The notes under the pieces were generated by a model, which worked only from the letters and a program-made list of their open reading frames with translations, was not told the DNA's origin and did not search any database. From Halichoerus grypus (lineage: Eukaryota; Chordata; Mammalia; Carnivora; Phocidae): a stretch of DNA of 64,000 bases. The stretch spans positions 67,275,239 through 67,339,238 of the forward strand of contig NC_135712.1 of NCBI RefSeq assembly GCF_964656455.1, written 5' to 3'. Of this stretch, positions 48,396 to 62,137 are shown one piece after another; within the stretch, counting starts at the first letter, position 1, and every line of letters begins with the position of its first letter. Both the position numbers and the translations under genes were made by a program.

Positions 48396-49799
48396 ATTAA
48401 AGAGCAAAGCCCCAACCCCAGTGGCTTCCCCAGGGGGACCAGCTGGGTTATGAGGTTCCCACGGCACTGGGCCCAGCCCGACCTCACTGCTGAGGGCTAG
48501 ACAGTCCCTAGGGGGCAAGCATGGAATCTTTTCTATCTACTCCTAGTCATACCTGGCAAAGAGTGGCAGCACAATAAATGTGGAATGACTGAGATAATAA
48601 TATAAAGGCCACTTGTGTCTATAATTGGTATAGCATAGAGCTCAGAATACTTTTCTTAATATCAGGTTGGAGACAGGAATGCTAGGTTTACGGACCATCC
48701 CTTATGTGGTCGGTTGCCGGGAATACGACTGGAGGTAAACATTTTTCCTCTCTGCCCACAGGGTGCACAATCCACCCACAGGTATCTGAGCATCGAGGAC
48801 GCTGTCGCGAGGCCATTATAATTCACAGCCATGCCTCAGCTGAGCCAGACACCAGAACGACCTGGGGAACACAGCCAAGTCCTTGACGGAGACGGGAGAG
48901 GAGATGATAACCTTAAAAGGGGGAGGTTCGGGAGAGGTCGGGGAGAGAAGGGAAAGGAGAGGGAAGGAAGGAGGAGAGGAAACCCTCCCCAGACCCCTCC
49001 AGACCCCCACTGTGCAGGGATGGCTGTTACCTCATTTCCACCCCTGGGTTAGCAGCTCTTCGGCCAGACCCCTGAGAACGAGGCTGTGATCTGAGCCAAT
49101 GAGCCAAGACCCCCCGCACTCTATCATGAACCCCTCCCAGGGTCCAAACAGAGGACAGGTGAGGACCAGCACCCCCTGGAGGAGTTGGCTCTCTGGCCCT
49201 CCCCACCATCTACAACCTTTAAAAGCTAAGGGCTCTAGCGTGAGGACAGGTCATTCAGGCATCGAGCTGTCTCACTCAGTATGGACCCATATGACAGTGG
49301 TTGTATCCTTCAGTACCCTCTCAGGCTCAGATGTCCCCTGCCCCCTGAAACCTTTGGGGTATTGGTTACCTGACCTTGACTCTTACCTTGTACCCTGCTC
49401 CACCTCCAGAGGGCAAAGAGTCTGCAGCTACCTCTTGGGTGGGGGGCCTGGCAGGGGCCTTCCATACTCTACCTCATCTGCCCTCCCAGCACCCCTGCAA
49501 GGAGTGAGTCCTAGGGCCCCTCTTACGGGCTCTGTCCCTTTGTGGCTTTTATCATAACAGAATAACTGAGTGGTAAGTTTTGTAACATCTATAGATACCC
49601 CTAAAAATGCAAAGTCCTACCCCCATTCCTCATGTGATACATTCCCAACTTACTAATTGATCCACGGTTTACTGTAGGTCTTCCTGTACAGAAAGTGAGC
49701 TTCCCAGTATCAGAGACAGTGTCCCTCTTAATTCCCATTGCAATCCCTGCCTCTATAGCTAAGTGTCCCACCAGTGGAAGCAGAGGAAAACATCCACTG

Positions 49800-49960
49800 A
49801 ATGGATGAGCCAGGGGACATCACTATTCCCATGTTACAGATGAGGAACCTGAGGCTCAGGTTAGGTGACTTGCCCGAGTTCCCACAGCTAGTAAGGGGCA
49901 GAGAGGGGTGTGACCCAGGCTGCTCAACACAGACACTCATCTTACTCCGCAAGGGTGACG
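49800..49960 (-). repeat. MIR element, inverted
   Basis: The segment acagatgaggaacctgaggc then ggtgacttgcccgagttccc and cacagctagtaaggggcaga matches the reverse complement of MIR. Confidence 0.85.
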
Positions 49961-50759
49961 TCTTGGCAAGGGTCACCTGGTGGCAGCTGGGTTCTGGCAG
50001 CATCTGTATGTTTACTGTACCCACGGGGATATGCTATGTGCCTCTAGGTCTGGCCCCTTCCTCCAGCCTCAGTGTCCCTCCTCCCAGGCAGAGCTGCCTC
50101 TGCTGGCATGTGCTGGAGGCCTTTGTCCCCAGAATGGGGACAGCACAGCCCCGCTCTGGCCCTCACACTGCCGGCTGCAGGAGAGGCAGGTATCTGGGGG
50201 GAGAGGACAGGGAGGAGGGCCCTCAAGCCACAGGCCGGACACCCCAGCCATGGGCCCCAGGCCCCAGCTAACCCGTCCCGCCAGAAGGGCTAAAACATCT
50301 CCAGCTGTCACTGTGTGTCAGACAGGAGAGGCTGGGGGCCCCAGGGGGGTCTCCACGGGTTCCTGGGCCTCTGGCCCACCTCAACGCCTTGCCAGCGGTG
50401 CTCAGCCCCACAGCATCCAACAGGCTCCTGGCGGGTCCCACGGGGCAACTCTTCTGTTGGGGGCCAGGAGAGGGTGAGGCCACAGAGAGCAGTGCGGTTC
50501 TGCTGTCACCCCTCCCTGCCCCGGCTAAACTCTCCCCACCCATTAGTCTCTTCCCCTTCCGCAGATCCAGGTCCAGTCTGTCACACCGCAGGGTTGATTT
50601 ATTTTTCTTGTGGCCTTGCTCTCGGAGGGGGCTAGAGAGCGGCATGTCATCACCCTCTCTAAATATTATAACTCCGCAGAGAATTGACAAACGTGACTCA
50701 TCACCCTTCCACTCTCCAGCTAGAGAATCCCCAGGCCTTCCTTTGTTGATAGGAGTGTG

Positions 50760-51020
50760 ATAATCATCACAATAATAGCAGTAACAACGATAATCACTGC
50801 TCCCAGTTACAGAACACGTGGCCGGTGCCAGACACCATGCTAAGCGCTTCCCTCACACGTTTTCATCCTCTCTTTGCAACTCTGCTAAGTACGGGAGAGG
50901 AGGAGACTGAGTTCAGAGTATCAAGCCCTATCACTCGCCCTGCTCACATGGCCAGGGGACAGCAGAGCCCGGCTGACACGGGGGGCTGCCTAACCCCGGG
51001 CCCCAGGCCTAATCACTGCA
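50760..51020 (-). repeat. MIR element, inverted
   Basis: The segments ggtgccagacaccatgctaa and gcgcttccctcacacgtttt, then gaggaggagactgag, match the reverse complement of MIR. Confidence 0.8.
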
Positions 51021-52044
51021 CCATGAGCCCGGCCCCAGAGTGCATCTCTACACTGTGATGTCACCCCTCCACCTACTACTCAGTCACCCAAGTCAAAGGT
51101 TCAACCCAAACCAGAGACTAAGCCTGCAATGTGTTTCCATCAAGATCTGCAGCCAGGGCTGCTAACAGAACAGGGACCGGGCCCCCGCGGGCTATTTGCA
51201 TATGATTGCTTGTGGCTGGCCTCTGATGTGTGCCAGCCACCACCAGCCTGGTGATTTCAGAGTCAGAATTATGTCTGTCTCTATGAAAAGGGTAACATCT
51301 TGATTTTTCTCTCCTTTTATCTCTTTGACAGCTCCCATTGATCTTAGCACATCCGAAAACAGAAATACCCCCATTGTGGCTGGGAGTCTAGTTCTTGCCA
51401 CGTGCACACTCGGGCCACTCTGTGATTAGGGTACTGTTCTTTTAGTTACCCAAAGTCACAGCCTCTGTGGGAGTGGAAGGGTGAGGGGACATCACCCCAA
51501 GAGCGGGTCACTCCTTGTGGTAGCCAAAGAGGCCTGAGTCAGCCCCTCTGATCAAACTCCCTTGCTGGAGGGCTGAGGGCCCAAAGCAATGGAGGGGCAG
51601 GAGACGGAGGGGTGAGAGGCGCTGGGCAAAGATGCAGAGGTGGCCAGATGTGTTAGCCCAGCCAGGCTGAGAACCTATGCCTTGCGTGCCAAGCTGTTTC
51701 TGAGCTGTGAATTTTCTGCCTCCCCTTTGTGTTCGACTTCATACTTTAGTGGAGTCCACCATAAGCTCTGCTGAGCTGAGAACAATCAAGGAAAGCACCT
51801 TTTGCCCACGTTGTGTTTGGAACAACGCCAGGGCCGGTGAGGCGGTGAAGACAGGACCGAGAGAGAGAATATCCCAGAAAGGGGGAGCTCAGGGGTTCAT
51901 ATGTGTTGGAACCACTTGGCTCCCACCTGAGCTTTGGGCCTCTGGGATGTGTTCTAACAGGGAAGGCTATTTCTTTGTGTGTCCTAGAGTCCCCCAGATT
52001 TCAGGGGTGGCTATCAGACAGGAAAGGCCCTGGTAGGTCCACAG

Positions 52045-52050
<6 letters not shown>

Positions 52051-52090
<40 letters not shown>
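52051..52090 (+). repeat. (TC)20 microsatellite
   Basis: 40 bp of uninterrupted TC, GA on the ADCY5 RNA strand. Confidence 0.98.
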
Positions 52091-52092
<2 letters not shown>

Positions 52093-52269
52093 GAAGCCAA
52101 ACTTCTCTCCTCCCTCTCTTCAGAGTCTCCCCTTGGCTTGGGGGCTTCCCGAGACTCCTTCCCACAATTCCTCATATACACTCCTTTCTCCTGGACATAT
52201 AAAAAACGGCTAGTAAGACTAGGTAACAACTCTGATATGAAAAAGCTTTCTGAGGGCAGTTGTCCCACT

Positions 52270-52440
52270 TAACCAGCTCTAGGATCTTAGACAAATTAAT
52301 CTCTGTGCCTGTTTCCTGTAAAATGGAGATAATAGTACTATCGACCTCTTACATGTATTCTGAAGACTCAGTGAACTTATGAAAGTATTCAGAATAGCGG
52401 TGGGTCAAAGAAGGCACTATATGAGCATAACTATTGTTGT
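52270..52440 (+). repeat. MIR element
   Basis: The segments aattaatctctgtgcctgtt, tcctgtaaaatggagataat and aagaaggcactatatgagca match MIR. Confidence 0.75.
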
Positions 52441-53259
52441 GAGCAATTATTCCACCTCGTGGGGGCAGAGACGGGCGTGAGAATTTGGGAACCAACACGT
52501 CAGCGCGACCTACCCAGTCCCGGGCCCTGCTTCCCTCTCTGAGCTCGGCTCGGCTCCTGAGCAGGCACGGGGGCTCGGCCGGCGGCAGCCTTCTTCCCGC
52601 CGCTGGCAACGCTCTCCCTGCCTGACAGTGGAGCATGCGTGGGCTTCAGGGGGATTGGGGTACCCCAAAAACTGAGGACAAAAGTGTTGTTCAGGTAACC
52701 TTTTTCTCCCAAAGGCTTAGAGTCTATTTTGGACAGGACACACGGGCAGAACCAACAGTCTTGGATTCCGGGGCACACTTGGGGACTGGGCAATTCTGCC
52801 TAAATTCTGACGGTTTCTACAAGAAAACACAGTGCCCTCCCTCCCCACCCCCATGACCATCAGCCTTGCCTTGAGTGGATGTATATTGGTGTGTGTGTGT
52901 ACGTGCATGCACCATAATTTATATCATTCCACTTAAATCCCTTTATGAAAATTCAGCCCAAGCCTCCAAAGGGTTCCCTCTCCACCGGCCTTAGAAGATT
53001 CGTGGGTCCTAGGAAAACCTGCCCAGGGAGAAAGTCATTCTCTCGAAGGCAGACACAGCAGCTCCCTTTCTGGGCATATGGGAGGATTACTGGGCTCTCC
53101 GGGAGCCGTGCTGGATGAAGGCCACTGCATCGCTCCACGTCCCCATGGAGCTCCTAAGCAGATTTTGCACTCTATTAGGCTACATCTGTTTGCACATCCC
53201 TGCTGTCAGCAGCTTCTGTCTAGAGAAATGGCAAATGGGCAGTAAAAGGGGAATGGGCT

Positions 53260-53480
53260 TTGGGGCAAGCCGACCAGGATGCACCCCAGCTTTACAGCTC
53301 CTGGCTGAGTAACCCTGGGCGAGGGTCTTAGCCATTCTGAGCTCAATCTCTAAACAAGGGATGCTGATAAGGGTGCCCCCCTTGCAGTGTGGTCAGGAGG
53401 ACTGACAACGAGGTAGGTAATGCCTAGTGCAGTGCCTAGCACACACTGGCTTAGAAGGCATGGAAGCTGCTAGATGATGA
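53260..53480 (+). repeat. MIR element
   Basis: The segments ctggctgagtaaccctgggc and 'tctaaacaagggatgctgat' then cagtgcctagcacacactgg match MIR. Confidence 0.7.
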
Positions 53481-53820
53481 TGAAGATTGAGATGATGATA
53501 GCGACATGTGGGTCCCCAGTCTGCTTTCTGTCTCCCTTGCTAGGCTAGGAGTTTCCCCAACAGCTGGTGCTATTGCTTTCTCCTTTCTCCTCCTTCCTTC
53601 TCTAGCTTTTCCCTGGGGCCTCCCCTCCCATCCCTCGATAATAATTCACTTCACCAACCTCAAGGGTGCCATACGGCCGGGGTGCCCCAGACAACACCCA
53701 CCCCAAAGCCACAGGCCACCCTGTCAGGCTGTGCTCCCTTGGGAGGGAGCAAGGGGGGACTGTCGTCTCCCTGGGGGATCAGTCCTCCCACCCTGCCGTA
53801 GCCCCCCAGCCTCACTCCTA

Positions 53821-54111
<291 letters not shown>

Positions 54112-54229
54112 CTAGCATCATGCCCCCAGGGCTACTTGAACCCTTCTTCCTGGGAGACCACCCGAGTTGTCTGTGCACATACTTGGGGAAGAGCACACCT
54201 GGTGAACCTATAGTACTGAGCCCCCTGGA

Positions 54230-54345
54230 ATCCTGGATGTCACCTGAGACCATGTGTGACCGCGGGCAAATGACTGAACCTCTCTGAGCCTCAGCATCCT
54301 CCTCTTTAAATAGCGATGGAGCTGTTGAAAGCATTACGTGAGATT
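54230..54345 (+). repeat. MIR fragment
   Basis: The run caaatgactgaacctctctg then agcctcagcatcctcctctt is a MIR core. Confidence 0.7.
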
Positions 54346-55339
54346 CACTCAATTAGTCACCAAATATGTACTGAGCACCTACCATGTTCTGGGCATCATG
54401 CTGGGGGCCCTGAGTTACAACTGTGGGACAGGCAAGGTTTCTCCTTCACAAAGCTCCCAGTCTCGTAGGGGTACGGGGTACGACAGGGCACTGCACAGGG
54501 GTGCCTGACCTCGGCTGGGGAGAATGGTGTGGTCAGGGAGGGCTTCATGGGGACCAGAAGGATGAGGTTGGGGGTGCTCCATTTCCACGTAGGGGACAGG
54601 AGCCCGGAGAAAGGGAAAGCACACGGACTCTGAGAACCCGAGAGAAGCAAAGACCTGTTGAAGAGGAGGTGGGAGAGAAGCAAGGAGAGCGCCAGGGCTG
54701 CGCTATGGAGGGGAGGGCCCCGACGTTGCCTCCCTTCCGCCTTCTTCCCCCGGGCCGGCCTGCTGCAAGAGGTCCAGCTGCGTCAGGAATGGGCGACCTT
54801 GCCCTGTGCCCTGACAGCCCACTACCCACACCAGGCGCTCTGCCAGGCTGGCTCACAGACTTCTCCCACCTGGGGTGGCTTCACCTGGCTGGCCCAGCCC
54901 TCCTCATTCTCCTTCACTTGCCCGCTAGATGCTGGGCCATCACCCATGCGGCCGTAAGACTCTGCTCCTGCATCTTTCTGGGTTCTCTCCCTCCTCCTGC
55001 GCGCCACACAGCACATCCCCACCTCTCTCCTCTTTCTGCTCACTCTCGCCCCTATGAGCGTGGTTCCCACCAGCACCTCTGCCCGTCACCTCCTACTCCC
55101 TAGCCCTTGTCCAGGCTCCCGAGTCTCCAGCTGCCCCCTGGATGACTGGCCACTACTGCCTTGACACCACACCCCAAAACATGCTCACCTTCCCAGGTTT
55201 CCATTCCCCCGTGGCTCTTCAAGTTCCCTGCTTTGGCCCATGTCACCCCCATTCTCCTGGTCACAAGGTCAACACCCCGCCCTTGTAACTGCTTTTACTC
55301 TTCGGAACCTCCCCTCTGAGATTCATCCCTGCCCCCTCG

Positions 55340-56100
55340 GCCCCAGGCCCTGTCCAGCTCTGACCAAGTCCTGTGGATGCGGACTCTCGTCCTTCCTGTT
55401 CCATGTCCACCTCCGCTGCCTGGACAAAGTTCTCACCCGACTGTGGGATTCTGGCCGTGCTGTCCCAGCCAGACAACCCCTCCTCAGCCCTCCTGGCTCC
55501 CTGTATTGGCCCCAGTCTCTCCAGTACATTGCCTTTGTCATGACACTCCCCGGCTCAAAGCCGCCAAAGCTTCCCTGGGTTCCACCAGCCACAACAAATG
55601 TGCATTCTTCTGGACCCAGTGAGCCCACGCCTCTTTATTTTCCACTACAACCCCATTCTACCCGCCCCCTTCCCATGCCTGGCCTGCTCCTGCCAACCCG
55701 GGCCTGGCTGCCATCCTTATCCTTCTGAAGCCCCTGTGTCCCAGCCTGCTGTCTCTGATCCACCTTCCACACTGCAAGCCAGTGAGTGATCTTTCTAAAA
55801 CATACACCTGACCCATCGCTGCCCTGCCTAAAACCCTCCTATGCTTCCTGAAGCTTCCAGAACCAGCCCACAAGCCTAGCCTGGCCTCAAGATTTCCACG
55901 ATCTGGCTCCCCACTACCCGTCCCTGCGCCCAGCATGCCCTGAGCTCTGTTCCAGATACAGTGAACCGTGGGACACTTCCCAAGCTCCTGGCAGTGTTTC
56001 TTTGCCTTCGCACATAAGCTCCCCAGCTGGAAGCCCCATCCTCACATACTGCCGGAACCCTCCTTCAGGGTGCCCCCCTTCCCGGGGGGTAGGGTCCTGG
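55340..56100 (+). repeat. L2 LINE-derived region
   Basis: The segments agtgatctttctaaaacata, 'cctaaaaccctcctatgctt', gatttccacgatctggctcc and 'catgccctgagctctgttcc' follow the L2 3' region. An earlier stretch (tcatgacactccccggctca) looks like a second L2 piece. Confidence 0.7.
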
Positions 56101-58378
56101 CTCTGGCAGTGGCCTCCCCTTACCACTCAGGGCCTTCCTTCTGAGTCCTTGATCACTTGGCGTGTCGTGGTCTGTTAACAGGGTCTCCCTGTAGTGCGTG
56201 CAGTGAGACCCCCGAGGACGGAACTGTGTCATGCTCAGCTCCACAGCTGACAACCTCGGGCCTGGAAAACACTGCTAATCCACTGAAGGTGCTCTCCGTG
56301 GGTTAGCTCGGTCTCCCTGAGCATCCGTGGACATGGCCTTCAATGGCTATTTACTGAACTCTCAGTAAGCAGTTCTTGGTGACAGAAACACAAACTAAAA
56401 TACAATTCTGTGGAAATACAGCACAGCTGGGGGAAAGTGCATTATATACGGTTATATCCATGAGAGACCTTCCCATATTTATAACCACTTCTGAGGCTGA
56501 GGGTCAGAAGTGTTGGTGCGGATGGCTGGAGAACAGTTCTGAGTCCCACCATCAGGGGGCACCTCGGAGTGCCCCCCCAAGGACCCAAGAGCAGCACCTT
56601 CTGCAGAGGGCAGGGGAGGCCCAAGAGCTACTGGGAGCCTTTCCCCAGGAAGCACGCCTCCCCTCCCTGCTATCTTGGCTCAGAACATGGTAAAGCAAAT
56701 GAATTTTCTCCCCAAAATCCCTGTGGGTTTGCTGGAATGTCCAGCCTGTCCAGGCCAGTGCAAGTAAACTGTAATGAGCTGTAAAATACGCATTTTACTG
56801 GAGAAGGATCAAGGCCCCCGAGTGACAGGGGATATTCCCTGACACAAAAAGGGAAGGACGGCATCCCAATCTCAGGCGAGAGATGCCAGGGCCTGAACTG
56901 GGACGAGAGAGGGGGCTCCTGAGGCACGGAGGGGCTTAGAGTAGGGTGCAGAAGGGCGCCAACCTTGCCAGAAAGAGTGGGAGGACTAGGGGACACCGCT
57001 GAGTATGGGGTTCGCTCAAGAGTGAGACCAGGAGTTCAGACAGGGCCAAAAGAATGCCTAGGGCAAGCCAGGCCTCCGACTGGACAGCATGAGCTGGGGA
57101 CCTGGCCAGACACAAGGGCCACAGCAGCAGGGCTGGGCAGGAAGCAGGGACAGGCCAGGCGGCGACTGGGCCGAGAGGGGGTGTGCGGTGCTGGAGAGAC
57201 ACTGCAGAGCCTCACCCCCTTGCTCAGCCATCCCGACATGGCCAGCCCGTGTCATGTAACTCCTCAGGAGGCATCCAGATGGAGTCAGAGACCCTCTCAC
57301 GCTGTGGTCAGACTGCTGTGCACTTGGGGTGTCCACAGCATGCACTCTGGGCAAGCGAGGAGGGTGCAGGGGACTAGCGCTGGCTAGGCCTTTGTCTTCC
57401 TTGTCCCCAAGCTCAAAGGCAGCAGAACTCCACTCATGTTTGTTGGGTAGACGTGAACGTAAGAAGAGAGGAGAACCTGCTTTGGAGTAACTTCATCTCT
57501 AAGAGCCACACCTAGTCCAAGTCGAGTAGGGGCCCCGTCACCCTGCTGACCTGTCCACACTCTCCCCTGGGGTCACACAGCCCCATCTCTGGGGCTCCTA
57601 TCTGTGAGCTATTCAGCTCCAGCCTGTCCCAGAGGCCCCAGACCTCATCTGGTTCACACGCAGGAGAGGGCACAATGGTCCTGAACCCCAAACAGGATGC
57701 CGGGCAGCCAGGGAGGGAACCCTGACACAGCCCTCCGTCCTTTCCCTGCCTCCACCCATGAGAGCACACGGGGGCAGCCCCCTCTGCCCCAGCGCTCCCT
57801 ACGAGAAACACTCCGAGTCTGTGGCCCCTGTGAATGGCTTACTTCCCTGCCCAAACGTTCTCTGAGAGTGAGGTTTAGGGTGAGACAGGACCATCAGCCT
57901 TTCTCTGAACCAACCAAACCCCAGAACTTGGCACAGGGAAAGTGCCTAGTGGGGGTGTCCCAGGGGCCGACAGCTCTACCTCTTCTCCTCTCTCCTGGGG
58001 AGCACCTTAATCCCAGATGGGAATGCTGAAGCTCTCGTCACTCCAACTCATCAGCACTGGGGAGGGGGGAGCGCCCTCCCCGGTGCCCAGGGTCTGGGTT
58101 GTGTGGCTTATTTGCAGCCCACAGGCGAACACTGAGGAGGCAGTAGGCAAGCGCTGGGGTAGAACTTTCTCCAAAGTCTCCAGAGAGCATTCCCACAGAG
58201 CCAGAAATGCTAGGCTCCCTCCAGGGAAAACATTCCCTTCTGGCTGGGTCCCTGCCCAGGGAGGTGGGGCTGGGCAGCTACAAGGGGCACAGTTAGTGGG
58301 GTGGCAGGTAGCTGGGCTGAGGCAAGTCTGGAGCCTCTGCTCCCTGTAGCCATGCAAGGGCAGGAGGGCCTCACTCAC

Positions 58379-58528
58379 CTGTTGCTGGTTCTCCCGTTGT
58401 GAGTGGAGTCGTGCCTGGATGCACTCCCGGGTCTCCTGGAAGGCCTGTCTCTGGGAGACCTCAGCTGGGTAGTGGGTGCAGACACCCACGATGTTGGTGC
58501 AGGAGAAAATGAGGACATTGGAGACAAG
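58379..58528 (-). CDS. ADCY5: ADCY5 exon 2: last M1 helix and start of cytoplasmic linker
   Basis: A 150-nt exon of 50 codons, phase 0 at both ends (about human residues 379-428). It starts [20 protein letters not shown], the sixth transmembrane helix of M1, and runs into a charged helical segment ending QRENQQQ that leads into C1a. The acceptor is ctgcag before CTTGTC and the donor is CAG then GTGAGT, both strong. The Arg of IQARLHS aligns with human R418, a known site of dyskinesia mutations, and is wild type here. Exon 1 must lie beyond 64000, because nothing upstream within the window encodes the other M1 helices. Confidence 0.97.
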
Positions 58529-61500
58529 CTGCAGAGGGACAGATGAAGACACGGAGCTCAGGCCCGGAGTGGGCACCATTCACTGGAGCCCCAACCCTGG
58601 CCCCTGGAGTCCCCAGCCCCCGGGTTAACACACATACACCCACCTGCAAGCAAACCAATGCCAAGGACACCCGCCCCTGGCTGGCCACAGGGAGTAGCCA
58701 AGCATAATAGGTCAGTCTCTCGGACGTCCTCGAAGCCCAGAGCTTGGCAGGTCTGTGACAGGTTGTGGCCCTATGGAACCGAGTCTCTGAATAATCATAC
58801 TGTGCATGCCCATGGCCCCAGAGATGAAAAGATTTGGCATACTGGTGAGGCTGTGAGGGAGCTGTGTACATGTTGGGGATGGCAGGGGCATGGCAAGGAA
58901 GGTTCCATAAGGGTCATGGGATTTCATTTTTTGAAAGTGTGATAGAGTCCAGCATAGGACTAAGGGCTGCCCTTTTGCAGAGAAGCCTGAGATGATTATT
59001 TTTATATTAGCTTATTATTCCCCAGGATCAACTGCAAAGAAGCAAGCAGTTGCTGGCTACCCATGAGATAGCCAGCATTGTGCTGAGTCCCCTGAGGACT
59101 GAGAGAAGGATAAGGTCCCTGGCCAGCAGGGGTCAGTGTCAACAGCGGGTCCCCTCTCCTCTTCCTGGACTTCCATTCCCTCTCTGCACCAGCACCGAAG
59201 TCCCCTGACAAGTCCGGCATACCAGCCGGTGAGTAACCACTGTCGCCCTCTGCTCCGCACTCAAGCCCTTCTCCGTGCCGACAGAGATGTGTGTGTGGAA
59301 AAATACTACTGTCTCTCAGGGTGCAGAGACAAGGCTGGAATTCTTTGGAAAGGAGTATTTACTGAAAAGCTAAGGGAAAACAGAACACAACACTACACAC
59401 CCCACAAAAGCAAGTTTACACAGCACATCTCATATCCTGGCCAAGGAGCTGTTGAGACCAACTTTTTCTTGGCAGGTGCAGCTCCTGGGATATCTGGGTA
59501 AACTGACGCTAGTCCTGCCCTTGCCTCAGGCCACACAGAACAGAAGGCATGCAAAGATGTACAGGCTTCTAGGACTCCATCACTCCCTCCCAAAACTTAG
59601 TTCTTAGTCTCAAAGACAGAAGGGAACCCCGATTGACCCCCAGCACCTTCTGCTGTAGCTCCTGAAGCCTTCTGAGACTTCAGCACCTGGCAGTGACCTG
59701 GCAGACAGCCCCACACACTCTTCTTCCAGGGGCCTCTTTGTCTCTGGAACCTAGAGACTCTGCATTCAGGTCTGCGTTCCACCTGAAGGCCTTCCCCACC
59801 CCGGTACGACCTCCACCCAGGGTCCTCAGCCAGCCTAGGCCTGGAGGCCATGTGGGCCCCATGCTGGATGTGGTGCCATGCTTCCCTGGAGATATCCTAT
59901 ACCGTGACTGTCCCAATCCATGAACAGAAAGAGACTTTGTCTTTCCCATCCCAAAGTCCTGCTCTCTCCTTGGTTGCACAATAAATTCTGGTTTCCTGGC
60001 CAAAGGACACTGTGAGCTCCCCTCAAGCACCTCCAGGATACCTTCCAGATGCTTCCTGGATGTGCCTCCAGGGAAGGGGCAAACTCAGATTACCAGCTCC
60101 ACCAACTCTAATGATGACTCATAACTCCCCCAAACCTCACTCCAACCCCATCCACCTCAGAATTGTCATTTCATGTAAAAACATGGCAGAGAAAAACACA
60201 ACCTACTCATCATAAGGAAAGAAAACCCCTGCTGTCCCAAGCTTACAATCCAGGTGAAGAGATAAGTGATCAAGACTGACAGAGAACCAGCAATATGAAG
60301 CAGAAACAGCCTCACACCAACCAAGAGAGAGAGGAGGAAATCATGGGGAGGCAAGAGAAGAACTCCTGGGCAGGCCATGGCACACTGGCCCTGGGGCTGG
60401 GGGCATAGTTGGCAAGTCTGGCAGGCATGGGAAAGGGTATACCTGCAAAGAGTATCCATGACGCTCAGGTTTGTGAGGTACTCGGGGTCCCTGAATAATA
60501 ACTCAGGCTCTATGATCCTAAGGGGAAGTCCACAGAGAAGATAGAGCTGCAAAGGCAGACCAGAGCCAGAGTGAAGGGACATTTGAATGTCAGGTTAAGG
60601 AGGCCTGGCACAATCCTTACACAATAGGAGCATGAAGGACTACTGAAGGAAAGAACAGCAGGATGAGCACACAGCTTCAGGAAGACTCATCAGGGGCAGG
60701 AGTAGCATAGGGAGTAGGAGACAGGTCAGGAGGCTGCCAGAGAAGCCCAAAGACCTACATGAGGCCGGGGCCAGGCAAGGCAGAGCTGACTCAGAAGGAA
60801 GAGCCCCAAAGACCAGGGGGATAAGGTTCGGAAAGAAATAGACTGTGGCCTACAGTAGTAACCAATGCAAGTGACCAATGCGACAAGCCTCCAGGAAGCC
60901 ACTGGGGCCCACTGAGAGATAGGTAAGGAGAGAGAATGAGATGAGGAGGTGAAGGCTGAAGGAGCAATCTTCAGGGAATGCTGGAGAATGTTCTAGTTAG
61001 GGGATATATTTTGAAAAGAGAGGAAGGTGCCAGATGACTAAAAACAGGAAAAACTGGGAAGGAAAAGATGAGGAGCTACCCTCAGATAGGATAATGTATC
61101 ATGATAATGCAACATGGCCAAGTGGGGTTTATCCCAGGAATGGAAGGCTGGTTCAACTCTGAAAAATCAAGGTAATTCACCATATTAACAGACTGAATAG
61201 AAAAACCATATGGTTATTTCAATAGTTACTGAAAAAGTATATGAAAAAATTCAACATCAAGGCAAGATTAAAAAAGAAAAACTCAACAAATTAGGAATGG
61301 AAGAGACACTCCTCAAACTGATCAATGGCATATACAAAAACCTACAGCTAACATCATACTTAATAGAGAAAGACTAAATGTTTCCGTTAAGACCAGGAAC
61401 AAAGCAAGATCGACCCCTTCCTCACTTTTATTCAGCATGGTACTGGAGGTTCTAGACTATGCAATAAGACAAGAAAAAGAAATAAAAGGCATACAGATTG

Positions 61501-61944
61501 GAAAGGAAAAAATAAAACTGTCTTTTTGTCACCTGCATGCAGGTGATGTGCAGAAAATCCCCCCAAATTCTACAAAACAGCTACCAGAATTAATAAGCAA
61601 GTTTAAAAATACAAGAATACAAGATCACAGGATACTAGTTCAATATATAAAAAGCAACTGTATTTCTATATGTAAGCAATAAATAATCTGACATGAAATT
61701 TTTGAAGTACCATTTAAATATCACCAAAGCTATGAAATATTTGTGTATAAACCTAACAAAAAACACACAAACCTGTTCACTGAATACTATAAAACACTGA
61801 TGAAAGAAAAAAAAAGACCTGAATAAATGGAGAGATATACCATATTCATATATTTGGAAAACTCAATATTGTTCAGATGTCAATTCTCTCCAAACTGATG
61901 TATAGATGCAACACAATCATAATCAAAATCCAAGCAGGATTTTT

Positions 61945-62137
61945 TTTTTAAAGATTTTATTTATTTATTTGACAGAGAGAGAGACAGCGAGAGCAGGAAC
62001 ACAAGCAGGGGGAGTGGGAGAGGGAGAAGCAGGCTTCCTGACAAGCAGGGAGCCCAATGTGGGACTCGATCCCAGGACCCTGGGATCATGACCTGAGCTG
62101 AAGGCAAACGCTTAATGACTGAGCCACCCAGGTGCCC
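61945..62137 (-). mobile_element. Can-SINE, inverted, inside L1, 15-bp target duplication
   Basis: The tail aaagattttatttatttatt, body and head gagccacccaggtgcccc are present. It is flanked by ccaagcaggattttt at 61930-61944 and 62138-62152. Confidence 0.95.

Noticed and set aside
54423..55103. 226-codon plus-strand frame in intron 2
   Set aside because: Low-complexity Gly/Arg/Pro-rich translation from GC-rich intron DNA, with no start context or homology I can recognise.
61437..61682. Small protein gene
   Set aside because: The translation is a piece of LINE-1 reverse transcriptase inside a broken ORF2.
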